NCBI GenBank assembly: GCA_018815145.1
Contig: JAHIYL010000044.1
Span: 1 to 9,122 of the forward strand
Direction of reading: 5' to 3'
DNA from: Nanobdellota archaeon
GTDB lineage: Archaea > Nanobdellota > Nanobdellia > Woesearchaeales > GW2011-AR15
DNA length: 9,122 nucleotides
This document shows positions 1 to 4,774 of the stretch, piece after piece (positions within the stretch are counted from its first letter, which is position 1; the number at the start of each line of letters is the position of its first letter). Position numbers and translations under genes: made by a program. Under the pieces are notes generated by a model, which saw only the letters and a list, made by a program, of their open reading frames with translations, was not told where the DNA came from and searched no databases.

Positions 1-2
1 AA

Positions 3-80
3 AGGTTTTTCAAGGCAATATCAATTGTCCTTGGTGCAATGGTCCTGGTGGGCGTAGTAATTGTCTTATTTCTTCAGTAG
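3..80 (+). CDS. C-terminal end of an unknown membrane-anchored protein (partial)
   Basis: Only the last 25 codons are present, in the frame starting at position 3 and ending with TAG at 78-80. They encode a basic start (RFFK) followed by a hydrophobic run rich in V, L, I and G that ends in LFLQ, which is a C-terminal transmembrane helix. The protein therefore probably ends as a tail anchor or as the last helix of a polytopic protein. The rest lies outside the window, so no family can be named. The next gene has its own TATA-like sequence, so this is the end of a separate transcription unit. Confidence 0.6.
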   Translation, partial: RFFKAISIVLGAMVLVGVVIVLFLQ

Positions 81-101
81 ATCTTCAATAGATTTGGCAA
101 G

Positions 102-110
102 ATTTAAATA
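102..110 (+). promoter_or_regulatory. TATA box for the zinc-ribbon gene
   Basis: The sequence ATTTAAATA lies about 27-31 nt upstream of the ATG at 137. That is the spacing expected of an archaeal TATA box driving a transcript that starts at or just before the start codon. No Shine-Dalgarno sequence precedes 137, which fits a nearly leaderless message. Confidence 0.55.
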
Positions 111-136
111 CATGGATGATATTAATCATTATCAAA

Positions 137-316
137 ATGGCACGCATAAACTATGTATGTACAAAATGCAAGTACAAATTCTCAAGAAGCCAGGAGACTG
201 CATTCAAGCTCTGCCCTTATTGTGGTGCACAAGGGTCGATTGGAGTTGACACACAGGATTCAGCATCAAGGATTCTCAATGAAGTCTCAGGCTACGACAG
301 GATGGGCGAAGACTGA
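137..316 (+). CDS. Small zinc-ribbon protein, 59 aa
   Basis: The product has a CxxC knuckle (CTKC, residues 8-11) and a second CPYC knuckle (residues 27-30), so it should bind one structural zinc as a rubredoxin-like or RPB9-like ribbon. An acidic, polar tail of about 25 residues follows. Archaeal ribbons of this type are small nucleic-acid-binding or transcription-related proteins, but nothing here fixes the role. I chose the ATG at 137 over an in-frame ATG at 116 because 137 sits at leaderless distance from the TATA box, and because MARINYVCTKC is a typical ribbon N-terminus. The next gene starts 3 nt after the stop, so the two are probably cotranscribed. Confidence 0.75.
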   Translation: MARINYVCTKCKYKFSRSQETAFKLCPYCGAQGSIGVDTQDSASRILNEVSGYDRMGED

Positions 317-319
317 AAA

Positions 320-616
320 ATGGCATCAGAAAAAAAGAATCTGTCTGAAAGCCTAACAAGTACATTCAATATAATCGGCAACCTGATAGAAACGATAATT
401 GAGCATACAGACGGAGAAGTAAAAAGGATTAAAAAAAAAGTGCTTCACATCTTCTTTTTAGCCGGATTTCTTCTCATATCAGTATTGTTCATGTTGATAG
501 GCCTTGCAAAGATACTTCCTGACATAATAAATATCAGTGAGGGAGCGAGTTTCCTCATCATTGGGTCTGTCTTAGTTGTGTCGCTTTCTTTGTATTCGAT
601 GTTCCATAATCTATAG
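320..616 (+). CDS. Small two-helix membrane protein, holin-like, 98 aa
   Basis: The protein has an amphipathic N-terminal region (about residues 5-32), a basic stretch (KRIKKK, about 35-40) and two transmembrane helices at about 43-64 and 76-94 separated by a short loop. This layout resembles the holin superfamily III/DUF1469 type of small membrane proteins, but the match is by topology only and no lytic function is implied. It begins 3 nt after the zinc-ribbon stop, so translational coupling is likely. The start is ATG, with only a weak purine-rich stretch upstream. Confidence 0.7.
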   Translation: MASEKKNLSESLTSTFNIIGNLIETIIEHTDGEVKRIKKKVLHIFFLAGFLLISVLFMLIGLAKILPDIINISEGASFLIIGSVLVVSLSLYSMFHNL

Positions 617-622
617 GAAAAC

Positions 623-630
623 ATTAAATA
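623..630 (+). promoter_or_regulatory. TATA box for the lgt-tpiA operon
   Basis: ATTAAATA lies just after the stop of the preceding gene, with its centre about 27 nt upstream of the ATG at 654. No Shine-Dalgarno sequence is seen before 654, so the operon is probably transcribed from the start codon itself. Confidence 0.55.
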
Positions 631-653
631 CTATTGCTGTTTATACTTGCTCT

Positions 654-1454
654 ATGTATGTCCATAATATTAATCCTGACCTCATCAAAATCGGACCGTT
701 TGTAATCAGATTCTATGGTATGGTCTATGCATTTGCCCTGATTCTGATATCACATATACTTTCAAAAAAAGCTGGTGAAATAAAGAATCTGACAAAAGAT
801 CGTGCTATTGATCTGGTTATTTACACCATGCTAAGTGGTATAATTGGAGCAAGGATATTTCATGTGCTCAATGAATGGAGCTATTATCAGGATAATTTAA
901 TACAGATTTTCCAGGTATGGAAAGGAGGTCTTGCGTGGTTTGGCGGTTTGCTCTTTGGAGTAGCTACGATACTTTATTATTGTAAAAAGCACAACATCTC
1001 TTCAGCAAAAATACTTGATGTTGTTGCAGTACCTGTTCCTTTTACAATTTTTCTAGGCAGGATCGCTAATTTCATAAATGGAGAGCATTGGGGATTGCCA
1101 ACGACAGTACCCTGGGCAATGGTCTTTCCTTTGATTGATAACCAACCAAGGCATCCTGCTCAAATATATGAAGCAGTCACAATGCTATTGCTCTTTTTTG
1201 TGATGCTGTTTGTATCAAAAAAATCAAAAAGTAAGGCTTCAGATGGTGTTGTTGCATGGTATTTTCTGACATTCTATTCATTGTTCAGGTTCACCACAGA
1301 ATTTTTCAGATACGCTGAGTTGAGGTTTATTGGATTATCAATTGCACAGTATATGGCGTTAGTAACTTTTGGAATTGGATTGTGCCTTTTGATAAGATCA
1401 AAATCAAAAAAATCAAATTTGGATAAACCAAAAAAGAGGGGGAAGAAGAAATGA
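654..1454 (+). CDS. lgt: Prolipoprotein diacylglyceryl transferase (Lgt), 266 aa
   Basis: Lgt moves a diacylglyceryl group from a membrane phospholipid to the lipobox cysteine of preprolipoproteins. The Lgt signature is clear at residues 134-147 (LGRIANFINGEHWG), and HPAQIYE at 167-173 is a second family motif. By a constant offset from E. coli numbering (recalled), R136, N139, E144 and G147 match R143, N146, E151 and G154. R212, E216 and R219 in the FRFTTEFFR segment match the R239 region, and Y21 matches Y26. The position of E. coli H103 is F96 (AWFGG), a change from the usual H or Y. Hydrophobicity fits about seven helices, and the C-tail is very basic. I chose ATG 654 because it follows the TATA box at leaderless distance; a longer reading from 576 would begin inside the previous gene. 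The stop overlaps the tpiA start by ATGA. Lgt is a bacterial enzyme, so its presence here suggests transfer. Confidence 0.92.
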   Translation: MYVHNINPDLIKIGPFVIRFYGMVYAFALILISHILSKKAGEIKNLTKDRAIDLVIYTMLSGIIGARIFHVLNEWSYYQDNLIQIFQVWKGGLAWFGGLLFGVATILYYCKKHNISSAKILDVVAVPVPFTIFLGRIANFINGEHWGLPTTVPWAMVFPLIDNQPRHPAQIYEAVTMLLLFFVMLFVSKKSKSKASDGVVAWYFLTFYSLFRFTTEFFRYAELRFIGLSIAQYMALVTFGIGLCLLIRSKSKKSNLDKPKKRGKKK

Positions 1455-2197
1455 GAAGACCTATGATTGCTGCTAACTGGAAGATGAACAAGACAATGGC
1501 TGAAGCAAGGAGTTTTATTGATGCATTCAGAGGATTGGTCCGGGATGTTACAGATGTAGATATTGTTTTAGCACCGCCATCCACTCTTCTCTGCAAGTTG
1601 AGGAAGGAGACAGATTCCTCAAATATAATGCTTGCGAGCCAGAATATGTTCTATGAGGACAAAGGAGCATTCACAGGAGAGATATCTGCTGATATGGTAA
1701 AGGATTTTGCAGAATATGTAATAATTGGTCATTCTGAGAGAAGGCAGTATTTTGGTGAATCAGATGATGTGATCAATAAAAAAGTGAATAAAGCTCTTGA
1801 AAAGGGCCTGAAGGTCATATTCTGCATGGGAGAGACAGATGAAGAGAGAGAAGAAGGTAGAGAAAAAGAAGTCATTGCAAAGCAGATAAAGAATGGTTTG
1901 GATGGAGTTGGTTCTTTGGACAATGTTGTTGTGGCGTATGAACCTATATGGGCAATCGGGACCGGAAAGACAGCAACTCCTGAGATAGCTCAAGAAGTGC
2001 ATCTATTCATCAGGAACGAGATTAGAAAGATTTTTGGAAATGAGACTGCTGAAAAAATAAGGATACTTTATGGCGGAAGTGTTAAGCCAGGGAATGCAGC
2101 TGAACTCATGGAACAGCCTGATATTGATGGTGGTCTCGTGGGTGGTGCAAGTCTGGATGCAGAAGGATTTGCACAGATTGTTAAATTTAAAGGATAG
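1451..2197 (+). CDS. tpiA: Triosephosphate isomerase, bacterial-type, 248 aa
   Basis: The enzyme interconverts dihydroxyacetone phosphate and glyceraldehyde 3-phosphate in glycolysis and gluconeogenesis. It is a cytosolic TIM barrel. All catalytic elements are present: N9 and K11 (AANWKMN), H94 in IIGHSERRQYFGE, E164 in AYEPIWAIGTGKTA, where residues 166-176 are the mobile loop 6, and the phosphate-binding YGGS (207-210) and GGLVGGASL (227-235). The length of 248 residues is that of bacterial and eukaryotic TIM. Typical archaeal TIM is only about 220-228 residues (recalled). It overlaps lgt by 4 nt and has a purine-rich Shine-Dalgarno candidate at 1435-1442, so the two are translationally coupled. 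A T-rich run follows the stop. Bacterial ancestry is inference from length and motif spacing. Confidence 0.96.
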   Translation: MRRPMIAANWKMNKTMAEARSFIDAFRGLVRDVTDVDIVLAPPSTLLCKLRKETDSSNIMLASQNMFYEDKGAFTGEISADMVKDFAEYVIIGHSERRQYFGESDDVINKKVNKALEKGLKVIFCMGETDEEREEGREKEVIAKQIKNGLDGVGSLDNVVVAYEPIWAIGTGKTATPEIAQEVHLFIRNEIRKIFGNETAEKIRILYGGSVKPGNAAELMEQPDIDGGLVGGASLDAEGFAQIVKFKG

Positions 2198-2227
2198 TTG
2201 TTTTTCTTTAGTTTCTTTTGTTTTTTC
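2198..2227 (+). terminator. T-rich terminator after tpiA
   Basis: Directly after the tpiA stop the plus strand has successive T-runs separated by single other bases (TTGTTTTTC, TTTAGTTTC, TTTTGTTTTTTC). Poly-T tracts of this kind end transcription in Archaea without needing a hairpin. Confidence 0.5.
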
Positions 2228-2251
2228 TCATATGAATAGTTAAAATTCAAA

Positions 2252-2262
2252 ATATTTATATA
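2252..2262 (+). promoter_or_regulatory. TATA box of vapBC
   Basis: ATATTTATATA lies about 25-35 nt upstream of the ATG at 2287. The same 13-base string AATATTTATATAC (2251-2263) recurs at the fic promoter (4740-4752). The spacing implies a leaderless vapB message. Confidence 0.65.
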
Positions 2263-2277
2263 CATGCATGCATGTAT
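2260..2277. promoter_or_regulatory. 18-bp palindrome, likely VapBC operator
   Basis: ATACATGCATGCATGTAT is a perfect 18-bp palindrome. It overlaps the 3' edge of the vapB TATA box and ends 9 nt before the start codon. VapBC complexes usually repress their own promoters by binding palindromes near the transcription start, so this is the natural operator. The role is inference from position and symmetry. Confidence 0.55.
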
Positions 2278-2286
2278 GCATACATC

Positions 2287-2511
2287 ATGACAAAAGTAAT
2301 TTCATTATCAGACGATGCGTATGAGCTCCTGAAGAGCCTGAAAGAAGAAGGGGAATCCTTTTCTGATGTTGTTAGAAAGACAATTAAAAAAAATTCTCTT
2401 GCTGATTGCGGAGGACTTCTTAAGGAAGATTCAAAAGAATGGGGTAAAATATCAAAAGAACTATTGGAAGAAAGAAGAAAATCAAAACCAAGAGTTCTTA
2501 AGGAATTCTGA
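2287..2511 (+). CDS. vapB: VapB-type antitoxin (DUF217/UPF0330-like), 74 aa
   Basis: The N-terminus MTKVISLSDDAYELLKSLK followed by GESFSDVVRKTI (about residues 25-36) is the pattern of the archaeal VapB antitoxin family: a beta strand that pairs in a dimer, then helices, giving a ribbon-helix-helix-like DNA-binding domain. The charged C-terminal half (about 45-74, rich in K and E) is the part expected to wrap the toxin. An in-frame ATG lies 15 nt upstream inside the palindrome, but 2287 gives the family's usual N-terminus and the correct distance from TATA. The toxin gene starts 4 nt after the stop. Expected job: neutralise VapC and repress the operon. Confidence 0.85.
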   Translation: MTKVISLSDDAYELLKSLKEEGESFSDVVRKTIKKNSLADCGGLLKEDSKEWGKISKELLEERRKSKPRVLKEF

Positions 2512-2515
2512 CAAA

Positions 2516-2911
2516 ATGTACTGCCTCGATACTAATATTATCATAGAACATTTAAGGGATAATAGATTGATCAAGGAAAAAATTATTGCTTTGACCAAGT
2601 ATGGAGCAGATTTTTCAATAACTCCAATAACAATATGTGAACTTTACAAAGGAGCGTATAAGTCAAAAAATATTGAACACAATATCAAGCAGGTTAAAAC
2701 AACTGTGGCGACCATGAAAATTATTGAATTCAATGAAAATGCATATCTTGCATATGGGAAAATACACAAAGAGTTGATGTCAAAAGGAACCATGACATCT
2801 GAGATGGATCTGTTGATTGGCTGCCTTGCATATTCTTTCAATGCGACACTTGTGACTCAAAATAAGAAGCATTTTGAGAACATCCAAGGATTGAAAGTTG
2901 AAGAATGGTAA
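2516..2911 (+). CDS. vapC: VapC-type PIN-domain RNase toxin, 131 aa
   Basis: The PIN-domain ribonuclease core is present: D5 in CLDTNIII, E42 in ITICELYKG and D98 in SEMDLLIGCLA are the metal-binding acids, and TLVTQNKKHF (111-120) is the conserved strand that ends the fold. The usual fourth acid is not obvious there; many VapCs have N or H in this segment, so activity is still likely. VapC toxins cleave specific RNAs, often tRNA or rRNA, using magnesium. ATG 2516 places MYCLDTN at the very N-terminus, as in the family; longer readings back to 2366 run through vapB. An AAGGA sequence near 2500 could serve as ribosome binding site. The gene converges with the minus-strand pilin-like gene, about 31 nt apart. 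Confidence 0.9.
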   Translation: MYCLDTNIIIEHLRDNRLIKEKIIALTKYGADFSITPITICELYKGAYKSKNIEHNIKQVKTTVATMKIIEFNENAYLAYGKIHKELMSKGTMTSEMDLLIGCLAYSFNATLVTQNKKHFENIQGLKVEEW

Positions 2912-2942
2912 GGAGAAACAGAAAATATAATAATTCAGATTT

Positions 2943-3584
2943 CTAAGGTACAGATATATATATCTTGTGCAAAGAACCATACATATATTTGTGTGTTGAA
3001 GGACATGTTTCCGGTTTTCCGGCTTGAAAATCTTCCACAGCACCTGTACCCGGTGCATTCAATGTGCAGATCTTGAGATTCCAGATATATGTCCCTGGTT
3101 TTGATCCTTTGGTGACCTGGAACAGGAGAGGAATTTTCTTGTTTGCTTTAACCTCAACATTATATGGTGGGGAATCAAGATGCGCGACCCAATTCTCCTG
3201 AGTCCATGCCAGTGTGTTGTAACAGGAGGATCCAAAGCAGATTTCACCAATGCTGGTTCCTTCAGAATCAATAGCCTTTGCCAGATAAAGATGATATATG
3301 AATTCATCGGTTGTTGGCAGATCATTATATATCCCCAGCCCAAAAACCACATTATTGTCAACCCGGACTTCTGCCTTATTCTTTGAAAGGCACACATAAT
3401 TCCCTTCATTGAGGCAGCTCTCAAGTGCAATATCGTCGACTTTCGGCATTCCTGTCTCAACAGCACTATCGCTGACTTTTAAGAGGCGGGACGCAAAGAT
3501 CAGTCCAAAACCTAAGAGCACAATTGAGAATATCAGCATGACGATAAAATTGATGCTCAGTTCCATGGCTTTTTTTTTCATCAT
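2943..3584 (-). CDS. Type IV pilin-like secreted protein, 213 aa
   Basis: The N-terminus is MMKKKA followed by MELSINFIVMLIFSIVLLGF, a short charged leader and then one hydrophobic helix (about residues 11-31). This is the class III (prepilin/archaellin-type) signal; the likely prepilin-peptidase cut is after A6. Ectodomain residues 35-213 are polar with six cysteines (57, 65, 116, 121, 173, 194), enough for three disulfides, and look beta-rich. The start could be either of two adjacent ATGs (3584 or 3581), or TTG 3587; no Shine-Dalgarno sequence helps. It is the last gene of a three-gene minus-strand operon, 19 nt after the small membrane protein. It shares the LSIN-x-IV-x-LI helix motif with the first gene of the operon. 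The polymer or surface structure it serves is not known. Confidence 0.75.
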   Translation of the reverse strand: MMKKKAMELSINFIVMLIFSIVLLGFGLIFASRLLKVSDSAVETGMPKVDDIALESCLNEGNYVCLSKNKAEVRVDNNVVFGLGIYNDLPTTDEFIYHLYLAKAIDSEGTSIGEICFGSSCYNTLAWTQENWVAHLDSPPYNVEVKANKKIPLLFQVTKGSKPGTYIWNLKICTLNAPGTGAVEDFQAGKPETCPSTHKYMYGSLHKIYISVP

Positions 3585-3603
3585 CAAAAAAAATGAAATA
3601 ATA

Positions 3604-3822
3604 CTATTTAACTATCTCATATTCCTTGATCAGGAGGGCCATCAGTATTATCAATATGACTGCTCCGCCAAAGAGATACGAAAGGCTGTTTATCAGCATA
3701 GCGTTGCCGGTTATCAGTGTGTAGAAACCAAGAGTCATGATGATTGTTCCAAGCCAAAGGAATTTGTCCAGGACAAGCTTCATAATCTCAAATTCTTCGT
3801 GTTGAGTAAGTCTTTTTTTCAT
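3604..3822 (-). CDS. Small two-helix membrane protein in the pilin-like operon, 72 aa
   Basis: A charged N-terminus (MKKRLTQHEEFEIMK) is followed by two transmembrane helices, at about residues 20-39 and 46-66, and a short charged tail (KEYEIVK). It has an excellent Shine-Dalgarno sequence, AGGAGGGG (minus strand, 3835 to 3828), 5 nt before the ATG. That sequence overlaps the stop codon of the upstream pilin-like gene, so the two are coupled. I do not recognise the family. Its position between two pilin-like genes suggests a membrane partner or assembly factor for them, which is inference from context only. Confidence 0.8.
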   Translation of the reverse strand: MKKRLTQHEEFEIMKLVLDKFLWLGTIIMTLGFYTLITGNAMLINSLSYLFGGAVILIILMALLIKEYEIVK

Positions 3823-3834
3823 TTTTGCCCCTCC

Positions 3835-4398
3835 TTACTTGACATTGACATAGAACTCGCCTCTTTCATATTCTGCACCACCTTCTGAAACAATGATAGT
3901 ATATTTGCAAGTCCCTTTATCATTGGCATCAGTCTTTATATAGACCGGAAAAACTTCAGCTTCACCAGCATCAATTTTTTGTTCTCCTCCAATAAGGCTG
4001 ACCTGATCTTCTGTCATGCAGACGGAACCGGATCCTACTTGATATCCAGCATTGCTTGATCCTGCACCTGCTGCAGCTTGAAGAGCCATCGTGAATAATG
4101 AGGAGGCACCTGCAGCTGCAACTTCTTCATTTATGGCAACGTATATGACTTCTTCAGAACTTTGTTTCATCTCGATATCATATTTGTTAAGGACAACTTT
4201 TTCACCGGAATCCTGGATCCTCTGGATCATATCCTTTTTTACTTCAGCTGAGACGTCTCCAAAGTTCTTTGAGACATTTGAAAACATGTTTTTCATGAAC
4301 CCAAGGCCCAATCCAAGCATAGTGATGGCCAATATCAGGACGACAATCGCATTGATGGAAAGGCTTAAAGAAGATTTTTTCCTTGAAAATAATTTCAT
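3835..4398 (-). CDS. Type IV pilin-like secreted protein, 187 aa
   Basis: The leader MKLFSRKKSS is followed by LSLSINAIVVLILAITMLGLG, the class III signal pattern of archaeal pilins and archaellins: basic residues, a cut site at small residues (S9/S10), then one hydrophobic helix to about residue 35. A coiled-coil-like polar stretch follows (about 36-80), then an Ala/Gly-rich segment (92-125) and a beta-rich end (about 130-187) with C127 and C164. I chose ATG 4398 because AGAGGTG (minus, 4410 to 4404) precedes it at 5 nt; a longer reading to 4446 runs through the promoter region. It is the first gene of the operon. No pilus ATPase or platform protein is in the window, so a pilus is possible but unproven. 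Confidence 0.8.
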   Translation of the reverse strand: MKLFSRKKSSLSLSINAIVVLILAITMLGLGLGFMKNMFSNVSKNFGDVSAEVKKDMIQRIQDSGEKVVLNKYDIEMKQSSEEVIYVAINEEVAAAGASSLFTMALQAAAGAGSSNAGYQVGSGSVCMTEDQVSLIGGEQKIDAGEAEVFPVYIKTDANDKGTCKYTIIVSEGGAEYERGEFYVNVK

Positions 4399-4456
4399 AT
4401 TTGCACCTCTTTTCAATTTAATGTATATTTTAATAAACAAATACACGACATATTCC

Positions 4457-4471
4457 TATTTAAATCTTTCG
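4457..4471 (-). promoter_or_regulatory. BRE/TATA promoter of the pilin-like operon
   Basis: Read on the minus strand from 4471, CGAAAG (BRE) is followed by ATTTAAATA (TATA). Transcription should start about 25 nt downstream, near 4436, giving a leader of about 38 nt that contains the AGAGGTG ribosome binding site. The same CGAAAGATTTA string occurs in the promoter at 8286-8302, which supports the assignment. Confidence 0.65.
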
Positions 4472-4499
4472 AATTAGAAAACCGACTTATAAAAACTTT

Positions 4500-4507
4500 T
4501 TTAAATA
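4500..4507 (+). promoter_or_regulatory. TATA box of the tRNA-Gly gene
   Basis: TTTAAATA lies 32-39 nt upstream of the mature tRNA 5' end, so transcription would begin a few bases before the tRNA. It is divergent from the pilin-like operon promoter. Confidence 0.5.
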
Positions 4508-4538
4508 CACTTTTTTTTCAGAGTATTAGTGAATTTAT

Positions 4539-4648
4539 GCGTTGGTGGTCTAATGGCTATGACTCTGGCCTTCCATTATTCGCGGAGTGAATTTTACTTT
4601 GCGAAACGAAGTGAGCCGGGTATCGGGGTTCAAATCCCCGCCGACGCA
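4539..4648 (+). tRNA. tRNA-Gly(TCC) with a 38-nt intron
   Basis: The acceptor stem GCGTTGG (4539-4545) pairs with CCGACGC (4641-4647), with discriminator A at 4648 and no encoded CCA. The D-arm is GTCT...TGAC with GG in the loop. The T-arm is CGGGG-TTCAAAT-CCCCG (4624-4640). The anticodon stem is CTGGC (4565-4569) with GCCGG (4615-4619). The loop CTTCCA (4570-4575) plus A4614 gives anticodon TCC (4572-4574), which reads GGA. The gene is 110 nt long and 72 nt after splicing. The overall sequence looks like archaeal tRNA-Gly. A run of seven T follows directly. Confidence 0.93.
4576..4613 (+). other. Archaeal tRNA intron with bulge-helix-bulge
   Basis: The intron follows position 37 of the tRNA. 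The exon CTTC (4570-4573) pairs with GAAG (4608-4611) as the 4-bp central helix. The two 3-nt bulges are CA^T and TG^A, each cut after its second base, as the archaeal splicing endonuclease requires. The rest of the intron folds into a 12-bp hairpin (4579-4590 with 4594-4605, three G-U pairs) separated from the 5' bulge by two mismatches. Confidence 0.85.
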
Positions 4649-4649
4649 G

Positions 4650-4656
4650 TTTTTTT
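4650..4656 (+). terminator. Poly-T terminator of tRNA-Gly
   Basis: Seven consecutive T start one base after the tRNA discriminator, a typical archaeal terminator position for a tRNA gene. Confidence 0.55.
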
Positions 4657-4680
4657 CAACAAGGAGGAGGGACTCGAACT

Positions 4681-4704
4681 TTGTTCGTCTGCCCCGCCGA
4701 CGCA
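4681..4704 (+). repeat. Partial duplicate of the tRNA-Gly 3' end (att-like)
   Basis: CCCCGCCGACGCA at 4692-4704 is identical to the last 13 bases of the tRNA gene (4636-4648), 56 bp downstream. The preceding bases (GTTCGTCTG) resemble the T-loop of the tRNA (GTTCAAAT) with changes. No stems survive, so this is not a second tRNA. Integrative elements that use tRNA genes leave copies of the tRNA 3' end like this one. A T-run follows here as well. Confidence 0.6.
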
Positions 4705-4715
4705 TTCATATTTTT

Positions 4716-4742
4716 TTAAAAAAGTAATTTTGTAGGTATAAT
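4716..4742 (+). repeat. Direct repeat copy 1 (27 bp), upstream of fic
   Basis: This is a 27-bp stretch containing GTAATTTTGTAGGTATAAT, perfectly identical to 5741-5767. It ends inside the fic promoter, overlapping the first bases of the TATA region. Together with copy 2 it brackets the fic gene at a spacing of 1025 bp. Confidence 0.9.
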
Positions 4743-4754
4743 ATTTATATACCT
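4734..4754. promoter_or_regulatory. fic promoter: TATA box inside an inverted repeat
   Basis: AGGTATA (4734-4740) and TATACCT (4748-4754) are perfect 7-bp inverted arms around a 7-base centre. The TATA box ATATTTATATA (4741-4751) lies across the centre and right arm, about 24-34 nt upstream of the ATG at 4775, so the message is probably leaderless. A protein bound here would block the TATA-binding protein, so this is a likely operator. The left arm belongs to the direct repeat and the right arm does not. Confidence 0.6.
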
Positions 4755-4774
4755 CTAAATATTCTCTATTAATA

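Noticed and set aside
576..653. A longer Lgt N-terminus from 576.
   Set aside because: It overlaps the end of the preceding gene and the TATA box, and the extra residues do not resemble Lgt.
1327..1596. A minus-strand 89-codon frame across the lgt-tpiA junction.
   Set aside because: Both plus-strand genes are certain here, with all catalytic motifs present. The antisense frame has no promoter or ribosome binding site of its own.
2366..2911. A longer VapC starting at 2366.
   Set aside because: The extra 50 codons lie over vapB in another frame. ATG 2516 gives the standard PIN N-terminus and a 4-nt gap after vapB.
3180..3888. Plus-strand frames opposite the pilin-like operon (3180-3386 and 3409-3888).
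   Set aside because: They are shadows of the minus-strand genes, which have class III signals, good ribosome binding sites and a BRE/TATA promoter.
4657..4704. A second tRNA gene on the minus strand, because GTTCGAGTCCC looks like a T-loop.
   Set aside because: The T-stem bases do not pair, and no D-arm, anticodon arm or acceptor stem can be drawn.
4529..4735. A 68-codon plus-strand reading frame beginning MNLCVGGLMAM.
   Set aside because: It runs straight through the tRNA-Gly gene, its intron and the duplicated tRNA end, and it ends in the direct repeat. Its composition is not protein-like.
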